Position numbers and translations under genes: made by a program. A stretch of 12,184 nt of DNA from Candidatus Krumholzibacteriia bacterium (GTDB lineage: Bacteria > Krumholzibacteriota > Krumholzibacteriia > LZORAL124-64-63), in contig JACZKN010000456.1 in the NCBI GenBank assembly GCA_014859985.1, positions 1 to 12,184 on the forward strand. The letters run 5' to 3'. Under the pieces are notes generated by a model that had not been told where the DNA came from, searched no databases, and saw nothing but the letters and a program-made list of their open reading frames with translations. Of this stretch, positions 7,308 to 12,184 are shown in pieces (within the stretch, counting starts at the first letter, position 1; every line of letters begins with the position of its first letter).

Positions 7308-8564
7308 ATGAATTATCGACTCGGGATCCCCGGCATGTCCTGGCTGTTGACAGTGCTCGCACTTGCCGCCTGCTCCACGCCTTCCGAACCGGATCAGCCC
7401 GGGCCCCTGCCCGTCCACGACGGCAGCCTCCGTACCGCGGCCATCGACTACGAGGTGGGTGATCTGTCCGCCCCCGAGGTCATGGCCAAGTACGCCCGGG
7501 TTGATCTGTTGATCGTGCAACCCTGGCGCTTCTGGGACCGAGAGATCTACGCGGGGGACCTGGACCTCATCCGAGCCGCGAACCCCGGCGTCAGGATCGT
7601 GGCCTACCTGCGCCCCTTCAATGTCCGTGCCGTCTGGAGGGAGACCGCGGGCCGCTATACCGGCGCCCTGTGGGATGTCTGCTCACCGCACTTGGTCCGG
7701 ACCGTCAATGGCGACACGGCCTCGGTGTGGCCGGGCTCGTACGTCTACAACCTGCTGGACCCCGCGGTGCGCGCCGACGTGCTGGACGTCTTCGCCGCCT
7801 ACCAGGGCACCGGTGGCAACACCTTCGACGGCGTCTTCTGGGACAACTTCTGCACGAAGCTTTGGGGCGCCGACGACCCGAACCTGAACGACGGCGAGAT
7901 CGACCTCGACGGCAACGGCGTCGGCCACTTCTCCGATCCCGACGAGATCGCGGCCATGCACCGGGCCCAGGAGGCGTGGGTCCGCGAGCTGCGCGCCCGC
8001 TTCGGCGAGGGCTTCATCCAGATCGCCAACGGCGACCGCGCCCTGGTGGATTCGACTTTCGCCGCCACCGTCGACGGCATGTTCTACGAGGGCTTCCCCA
8101 CCGTGGGCTTCCCCGGCGACAACACGTGCTACGCGGCGCTTGATCCGGACCGGTTCAACAACCTGTTCGCCGCCAGCCGCTGGCCACGCACCCGCAACGG
8201 CGGGCCCTGGGCGATCCCCACCTTCATCCGCAACGTCGGCGGGTTCGTCGACCAGACCGGCACCTACCGCCCCACCAACACCGGCGACTTCCTGCGGGCC
8301 CTGTGCCTGCTGACCGGCGCCACCTCCCTGCACACCGATCTGAGCGGGCACCCACGCGCCGGTATCCCGGCCGTGGAACTGGACCTGGGCCTGCCCCTGG
8401 GCCCGACCGAGATCACCGGCAACCTCTACCGCCGGACCTTCGCCGGGGGCACGGTCGAGGTGATCCTGGATACCGGGGTATGGCCGACGCCGTTCTCGTT
8501 CACCATCCGCGGGACCGACGGCCGCAACATCCAGAAGATCGACGCGCCCTACGCCTACCCGTAG
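7308..8564 (+). CDS. Lipoprotein with putative glycoside hydrolase TIM barrel (GHL15-like)
   Basis: A 418-aa lipoprotein. Signal peptide of about 21 residues with lipobox LAAC (19-22); Ser at +2 favours the outer membrane over retention in the inner membrane. The mature part resembles hypothetical glycosyl hydrolase barrels (GHL15, related to GH114-type folds): DLLIVQPWRFW (66-76), NPGVRIVAYLRPFN (92-105), TFDGVFWDNF (172-181), IQIANGDRALVD (237-248) and DGMFYEGFPT (256-265). Asp174, Asp179 and Glu261 are the likely catalytic acids by position; this is inference. An acidic insertion at 188-213 (DDPNLNDGEIDLDGNG and on) resembles a calcium-binding loop. The ATG at 7308 has GGGGG 7 nt upstream. 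It follows the flippase by 117 nt in the same direction and may trim or degrade the exported polysaccharide. No biochemical activity can be asserted. Confidence 0.82.
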   Translation: MNYRLGIPGMSWLLTVLALAACSTPSEPDQPGPLPVHDGSLRTAAIDYEVGDLSAPEVMAKYARVDLLIVQPWRFWDREIYAGDLDLIRAANPGVRIVAYLRPFNVRAVWRETAGRYTGALWDVCSPHLVRTVNGDTASVWPGSYVYNLLDPAVRADVLDVFAAYQGTGGNTFDGVFWDNFCTKLWGADDPNLNDGEIDLDGNGVGHFSDPDEIAAMHRAQEAWVRELRARFGEGFIQIANGDRALVDSTFAATVDGMFYEGFPTVGFPGDNTCYAALDPDRFNNLFAASRWPRTRNGGPWAIPTFIRNVGGFVDQTGTYRPTNTGDFLRALCLLTGATSLHTDLSGHPRAGIPAVELDLGLPLGPTEITGNLYRRTFAGGTVEVILDTGVWPTPFSFTIRGTDGRNIQKIDAPYAYP

Positions 8565-8577
8565 GCGCGCCTAGGGG
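8558..8577. terminator. Candidate bidirectional terminator hairpin spanning both stop codons of convergent genes
   Basis: TAGGCGCGCCTA (8562-8573) is a perfect 12-bp palindrome. Its left TAG is the stop of the plus-strand lipoprotein gene and its right CTA is the stop (TAG) of the minus-strand gene. Beyond one G·G mismatch the stem continues as CCC/GGG (8558-8560 with 8575-8577). No T-tract follows on either strand, so termination is uncertain. Confidence 0.35.
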
Positions 8578-9863
8578 CCGGCGGTCGCGGCGGCCTCGCC
8601 CTCCAGCCACGCGCTCCCGTAGATCTCCCGCGGGAAGATCCGCGGCACCAGCCCGTACAGGAACTGCCGCAGCTTCAGCGCCAGGTGGCTGGCGTCGTGG
8701 GCGCCGCAGACCGTGCGCAGGTACGCCTCCAGGGTGAAGATCTGGATCTCCACCGGGAAGCGGTAGGCCGGCCCGCCGCGGGGGTCGGGATAGAGGATAT
8801 CCACGTCCCCCTTGAACACCTTGAACTGCTTGCTGCTGAACTCGTTCAGGTCCTGGCCGGACTCGGGCGAGAGCGTGTCCGTCACGTTGCGCCAGCCGAA
8901 GGGCGCGCCGACGGCGGCGTCCAGCAGCAGCAGCAGGTCGTCCAGGGCGTCGTTGTCGTGGACGATGAACATGGCCCCGACCATGTCGGCGATGACGTCG
9001 GGGTTGTTGATGCCGTTGCGGATCATCTTCGAGAGGATGGAGCCGCTGGTCTGCTGGCGCATCTCGCTCCAGCGGATCCGCTCGAGCACCTGGTGCCGCC
9101 CGTCGACGATCTCGAAGCTCACCGGCGTGACCGAGCGCTTGAAGCGGCAGCTGTAGTAGAGGATGTCCAGGGCGACGTCCCGCCCCGCCTCGGACTTCTG
9201 CAGGAAGGTCGAACGGAAGTGCCAGCGCCGGTCCTGCGCTCCCGGCCGCGCCGTGTAGACGATGTTCGCCCCGTCGTCGCTGATGTGGAAGCCGATGTCC
9301 AGGTCGTGCACCTGGCTGGTGTGGCGCCACAGCCCCGCGTTCAGCAGGTGCTCGAAATGCTCCATGTGCTGCTGCCCGTCCTGCACGTGGCGCGACTGGT
9401 CGATCTGCAGCAGGGTCTGGGCCAGGAACAGCTTGCGCCGGGCCTCGTAGGCCAGCCGGGGCTGGTCGGCCCGGAACGACAGGGCGATCAGCCCGCGCAC
9501 GTCGTCGCAGTCCGCCACCTCGGGCAGGAGCAGCACGTGGGGCCGGGCCGCGGCCGGCAGCAGCTCGATCGTGGAGGCCAGGTAGACGTCCGCCTCGTCC
9601 AGGTAGTCGGCCGCCCGCGCGGTGAGCACGGCCAGGTCCGCCTGGTCCTCGTCCCCCGGCTGCAGCAGGCGGGCCAGCTCGCGGCGGTAGGTCTCGTCGT
9701 CGCCGAGCATCCGGCGGTACTTCTGGCGCGTCAGGGCCAGCACGCGGGAGCGGCTGGCGCCGAAGGCCGGGTCCAGCAGGGGGTGGGCGGCGTGGTCCAC
9801 CGCCCAGATGTCCCCCCCGTTGTCGTGGCGGATGCGCGACGCATCGACCCAGCTCTGGTACAT
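8571..9863 (-). CDS. Divergent RelA/SpoT-like nucleotidyltransferase-fold protein
   Basis: A 430-aa soluble protein. The N-terminal 240 residues match nothing I know; they are rich in charged helices and lack a signal peptide. From about 250 to 416 the pattern parallels a (p)ppGpp synthetase domain: ERIRWSEMRQQTSGSILSKM then VIADMVGAMFIVHD (290-303) mirrors the R-K-x-S-x-x-K-M...I-x-D-x-x-G-x-R-I-I-V block; FKVFKGDVDI (347-356) fits the following strand; and PVEIQIFTLEAYLRTV (370-385) with HDASHLALKLRQ (389-400) mirrors EIQIRT...H..YK. Two normally conserved arginines are replaced, giving GAMFI instead of GxRxI and EIQIFT instead of EIQIRT. It may therefore be a pseudoenzyme or use another substrate. 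No HD hydrolase or TGS/ACT domain is present. ATG 9863 follows a GGGAGA site and lies 11 nt after the PLP enzyme gene, so the two are probably co-transcribed. The fold assignment is by motif only. Confidence 0.6.
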   Translation of the reverse strand: MYQSWVDASRIRHDNGGDIWAVDHAAHPLLDPAFGASRSRVLALTRQKYRRMLGDDETYRRELARLLQPGDEDQADLAVLTARAADYLDEADVYLASTIELLPAAARPHVLLLPEVADCDDVRGLIALSFRADQPRLAYEARRKLFLAQTLLQIDQSRHVQDGQQHMEHFEHLLNAGLWRHTSQVHDLDIGFHISDDGANIVYTARPGAQDRRWHFRSTFLQKSEAGRDVALDILYYSCRFKRSVTPVSFEIVDGRHQVLERIRWSEMRQQTSGSILSKMIRNGINNPDVIADMVGAMFIVHDNDALDDLLLLLDAAVGAPFGWRNVTDTLSPESGQDLNEFSSKQFKVFKGDVDILYPDPRGGPAYRFPVEIQIFTLEAYLRTVCGAHDASHLALKLRQFLYGLVPRIFPREIYGSAWLEGEAAATAGP

Positions 9864-9874
9864 CGTTCTCCCGT

Positions 9875-11059
9875 TCAGGCCAGGTCCAGCACCCGGGCCA
9901 GGTCTCCCTCCAGGTCGGCGTAGTCCTCGCAGCCGACGGCGATGCGCACCAGGTCGTCGCTGATGCCCGCCTGCAGCCGCTCCGCCAAAGGCACGCCCGC
10001 GTGGGTCATGCTCGCCGGGTGCTCGATCAGGGTCTCGATGCCGCCCAGGCTGACCGCCAGCGTGGCCACCTGGACGTTGTTGATCACCGTCTTGCCGGCC
10101 TCCAGGCCGCCCTTGACGCCGAAGCTCATCACCGCGCCGGGTCCGCGCATCTGGCGCCGCCCCAGCGCGTACTGGGGGTGGCTCTCCAGGCCCGGGTAGC
10201 GGATCCAGTCCACCTTCGGGTGCTTCTCCAGGAAGGCCGCCAGCTTCAGGGCGTTCTCCTGGGCGCGCTCCATGCGCAGGCCCAGGGTCTTGACCCCGCG
10301 CAGCACCAGCCAGGCCTGGTGGGGATCCATGGTGCCGCCGAAGTTGGTGTGCACCTTGCGCAGCCGGGCCAGCACCGCCTTGTCCTTCGCAACCACCATG
10401 CCCGCCACCACGTCGGTGTGCCCGTTGATGAACTTGGTCATGCTGTGAAGGACGATGTCCGCGCCCAGTTCCAGGGGATTCTGCAGGTACGGCGAGGCGA
10501 AGGTGTTGTCCACCACGAGCAGGGCGCCCGCGCCGTGGGCGATCTCCGCGCAGGCCTTGATGTCCGTCAGCTTCAGCGTCGGGTTGGCCGGCGTCTCGAG
10601 GTACACCAGCTTCGTCTCCTTGCGCATCACCTTGGCCAGGTTCTCCGGGTCGGCGGTGTCCACGAAGTCGCTCGCCACTCCGAACCGCGGGTACTCGGTC
10701 TCCAGCACCATGCGGCTGGGCCCGTACAGGCTCTCGGTGGCGGCCACGTGGGTACCCTGGCCCAGGAACGTCAGGTAGACCATGTTCACCGCGGCCATGC
10801 CGGTGGCCGCGGCCAGGCCGCCGCAGCCCCCCTCGAGGTTGGCGATGTTGGTCTCCAGCGCCTCGATGGTGGGGTTGCCCAGCCGCGTGTACTTGAAGCC
10901 GGGCTCGCCGCGGAAGCAGGCCGCGCCGTGGTCGGCGTCGCGGAAGGCGAAGGTGCTGGTCTGGTAGATGGGGGTGGAGACGGCGCCGGTGGCGGGATCG
11001 ACGTGCTGGCCCGCGTGGATGATGCGGGTCATGGGGCCGCGCTTCTCGATGTCTTTCAT
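9875..11059 (-). CDS. Trans-sulfuration PLP enzyme, methionine/cystathionine gamma-lyase type
   Basis: A 394-aa Cys/Met-metabolism PLP enzyme of normal family length. The PLP lysine is Lys209 in HSMTKFINGHTDVVAG (205-220), and Asp184 in VVDNTFASP pairs with the pyridine nitrogen. YTRLGNPT (57-64) and LYG (111-113) are phosphate- and substrate-side motifs, and IEHPASMTHA (345-354) is the C-terminal substrate loop. The FRGEPGFKYTRLGNPT form resembles methionine gamma-lyase, but Pro114 follows LYG where bona fide methionine gamma-lyases have Cys, so cystathionine gamma-lyase/synthase or O-acetylhomoserine chemistry remains possible. The family acts in the cytoplasm on homocysteine, cystathionine, methionine or cysteine. 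ATG 11059 is chosen for the GGAGG 10 nt upstream and the family-like MTRIIHAGQ start; the frame is open upstream but the sequence there is not family-like. It is upstream of, and 11 nt from, the RelA/SpoT-like gene. Confidence 0.9.
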   Translation of the reverse strand: MKDIEKRGPMTRIIHAGQHVDPATGAVSTPIYQTSTFAFRDADHGAACFRGEPGFKYTRLGNPTIEALETNIANLEGGCGGLAAATGMAAVNMVYLTFLGQGTHVAATESLYGPSRMVLETEYPRFGVASDFVDTADPENLAKVMRKETKLVYLETPANPTLKLTDIKACAEIAHGAGALLVVDNTFASPYLQNPLELGADIVLHSMTKFINGHTDVVAGMVVAKDKAVLARLRKVHTNFGGTMDPHQAWLVLRGVKTLGLRMERAQENALKLAAFLEKHPKVDWIRYPGLESHPQYALGRRQMRGPGAVMSFGVKGGLEAGKTVINNVQVATLAVSLGGIETLIEHPASMTHAGVPLAERLQAGISDDLVRIAVGCEDYADLEGDLARVLDLA

Positions 11060-11068
11060 GCCCTCGTA

Positions 11069-11080
11069 ACCTCCGGAGGT
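11069..11080 (-). promoter_or_regulatory. Shine-Dalgarno of the PLP enzyme gene inside a perfect 12-bp palindrome
   Basis: ACCTCCGGAGGT is self-complementary, and its right half supplies GGAGG 10 nt before the ATG at 11059. It can pair with a second transcript or form a tight small hairpin, either of which would mask the site. Nothing else marks it as a riboswitch. Confidence 0.5.
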
Positions 11081-11203
11081 AGGGATCGCGGCGGATCGAA
11101 GCGCCCGTCGCTTGCCTGCAGCATGCGGATCCAATATCAGCGTTCGGTCCATGATCCACAATGCCAAGTTCAGTGTTTGCGCAGGGGAAGTAGCGGCGCC
11201 GTG

Positions 11204-11232
11204 TTGGAGTCGGCAGCCGAATCTGCTATCAT
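11204..11232 (+). promoter_or_regulatory. Sigma70-like extended -10 promoter for the methyltransferase gene
   Basis: TTGGAG (11204-11209) and TATCAT (11227-11232) are 17 bp apart, and the -10 box is preceded by TGC, an extended -10 element. Transcription would start near 11239, leaving a leader of about 70 nt to the ATG at 11309. The local sequence is less GC-rich than its surroundings. Confidence 0.55.
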
Positions 11233-11308
11233 CCTGGTAGGTTCGATCCGCAATCGCGTAGGCCATGATCGGCGTTCCGGCGCTGCCAGGACGCAACACG
11301 GGGTTCCC

Positions 11309-12157
11309 ATGCCGGCACGTTCCCGTCCGCGGTCCCACACGAGACCAGCTTCAGCCATACGAGCCCACTATGAGATAGAGCGGGCCCTGGCGGCCCGGCT
11401 GCTCGCTGCACCTGCGGCCGAGCGCTCCCGCACCTACGGCGAAGTCTACGACGAGCTTTTTCGCCGCGTGCCCGACCATCCGCAACTGCAGCGCGCGCAA
11501 GATCCTGCAGCGCGCGCACGGGAGATCGCGGCGATGGCCGGCGTGCTCGCCCGGCTGGTGCCGGCAGGGTCGGTCTACATGGAGGTCGGCGCCGGTGATT
11601 GCGCACTGACCCGGCTGGTTGCCGCGCGGGTGTCCCGGGCCATCGCCATCGACGTCTCGGAGCTCGTGGTCGGCGCGAACGCCCTACCTGAGAACGTCGA
11701 TTTCGTGATCAGCGACGGGCGCCGCTTCGACGTCGTCGACGGGTCGGTGGATTTCGCCTTCAGCAACCAGCTGCTCGAGCACCTGCATCCGGACGACGTC
11801 GGCCTGCATCTCGCCGAGGTCTGGCGCGTGCTGCGTCCCGGAGGCCGCTACTTCATCATCACGCCCAACGCGCTGACCGGGCCCCACGACATTTCGCGCG
11901 GCTTCGACGCCACCGCCACCGGACTGCATCTGAAGGAGTTTCGCAACGGGGAACTTGCCGCCGCCTGCCGCGACGCCGGATTCCGCCGGGTCGAGATTCT
12001 CGTGATGCGCGGCACCCGAATACTGCGGATCCCCCTGTGGCTCATGCAGCTGATCGAGGGACTGATCAGCCGGTTGCCGCGGGCCCCTCGGGCGTGGTTG
12101 CTGGGTCGGCGGTCGATGCGCAACGGGTTGGGCATCAAGCTGGTGGCGATTCGCTAG
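11309..12157 (+). CDS. Class I SAM-dependent methyltransferase, polysaccharide-cluster type
   Basis: A 282-aa protein. Motif I is MEVGAGDCALT (91-101), the acidic end of strand 2 is Asp115 (AIAIDVSE), motif II is SVDFAFSNQLLEHL (146-159), and LRPGGRYFIITPN (175-187) is the usual post-II segment. Before the Rossmann core, residues 19-60 (AHYEIERALAARLL through YDELFRRVPDHPQ) form an N-terminal helical module I recognise from methyltransferases beside glycosyltransferases and polysaccharide genes. The acceptor is unknown; a sugar or its lipid carrier is the inference from that association. ATG 11309 has GGGG 5 nt upstream; the frame is open further upstream but antisense to the PLP enzyme gene. 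The C-terminal part (242-256, PLWLMQLIEGLISRL) is amphipathic or hydrophobic and could touch the membrane. It is divergent from the PLP enzyme gene and appears to have its own promoter. Confidence 0.87.
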   Translation: MPARSRPRSHTRPASAIRAHYEIERALAARLLAAPAAERSRTYGEVYDELFRRVPDHPQLQRAQDPAARAREIAAMAGVLARLVPAGSVYMEVGAGDCALTRLVAARVSRAIAIDVSELVVGANALPENVDFVISDGRRFDVVDGSVDFAFSNQLLEHLHPDDVGLHLAEVWRVLRPGGRYFIITPNALTGPHDISRGFDATATGLHLKEFRNGELAAACRDAGFRRVEILVMRGTRILRIPLWLMQLIEGLISRLPRAPRAWLLGRRSMRNGLGIKLVAIR

Positions 12158-12184
12158 GCCATCGACGATGAGATGTCTCGGCGG

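Noticed and set aside
11116..11132. CTGCAG, GCATGC and GGATCC back to back, resembling a cloning polylinker
   Set aside because: The order and spacing do not match the pUC-type linker, the flanks are native-looking intergenic sequence, and such palindromes are common in GC-rich DNA.
8571..11159. A continuous minus-strand frame suggesting a fusion of the PLP enzyme region with the RelA/SpoT-like protein
   Set aside because: In this frame the PLP gene region is out of its true frame. The PLP enzyme has its own stop at 9875-9877, and the second protein has its own ATG and ribosome site at 9863.
12158..12184. Possible start of another gene at the right edge
   Set aside because: Only 27 bases remain, with no ribosome site or recognisable coding signal.

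Overview
This is a very GC-rich, densely coded bacterial segment with eight recognisable complete genes, one short gene that looks like a truncated family member, and little intergenic space. The content suggests a Gram-negative, menaquinone-using bacterium: two genes of the futalosine menaquinone route, a lipobox lipoprotein with Ser at +2, and polysaccharide genes. The style fits high-GC lineages such as myxobacteria-like deltaproteobacteria or FCB-type groups known mostly from metagenomes (Krumholzibacteriota, Eisenbacteria). The sequence alone does not settle which, and nothing in it is a phylogenetic marker.

Left part, minus strand (30-2598): a two-domain oxidoreductase (MDR-type dehydrogenase fused to a Gfo/Idh/MocA dehydrogenase), followed with an 8-nt overlap by a short ORF matching only the N-terminus of a protein family that recurs in polysaccharide clusters. 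A good sigma70-like promoter (TTGGCA-17-TATAGA) lies at 2696-2724. The leader carries a near-identical 11-bp direct repeat 31 bp apart.

Centre, plus strand (2857-7190): a tight run of mqnA, mqnC, a PAPS-type sulfotransferase and a Wzx-like flippase, with gaps of 6, 16 and 28 nt. Quinone biosynthesis is thus joined in one apparent operon to surface-glycan sulfation and export genes. After a 117-nt gap comes a lipoprotein with a putative glycosidase TIM barrel (7308-8564). It ends 6 nt from a convergent gene, and the two stop codons form the ends of one 12-bp palindrome.

Right part: a minus-strand pair (8571-11059) of a gamma-family PLP sulfur-amino-acid enzyme (methionine/cystathionine gamma-lyase type), then a 430-aa protein. 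The C-terminal half of that protein looks like a divergent RelA/SpoT synthetase fold with changed key residues. Divergently, a SAM methyltransferase typical of polysaccharide clusters (11309-12157) follows an extended -10 promoter.

Together the oxidoreductase, sulfotransferase, flippase, lipoprotein hydrolase and methyltransferase read as the edge of a cell-surface polysaccharide locus interleaved with housekeeping genes. The least explained item is the RelA/SpoT-like protein. No tRNA, rRNA, CRISPR array, IS element or phage gene was seen.
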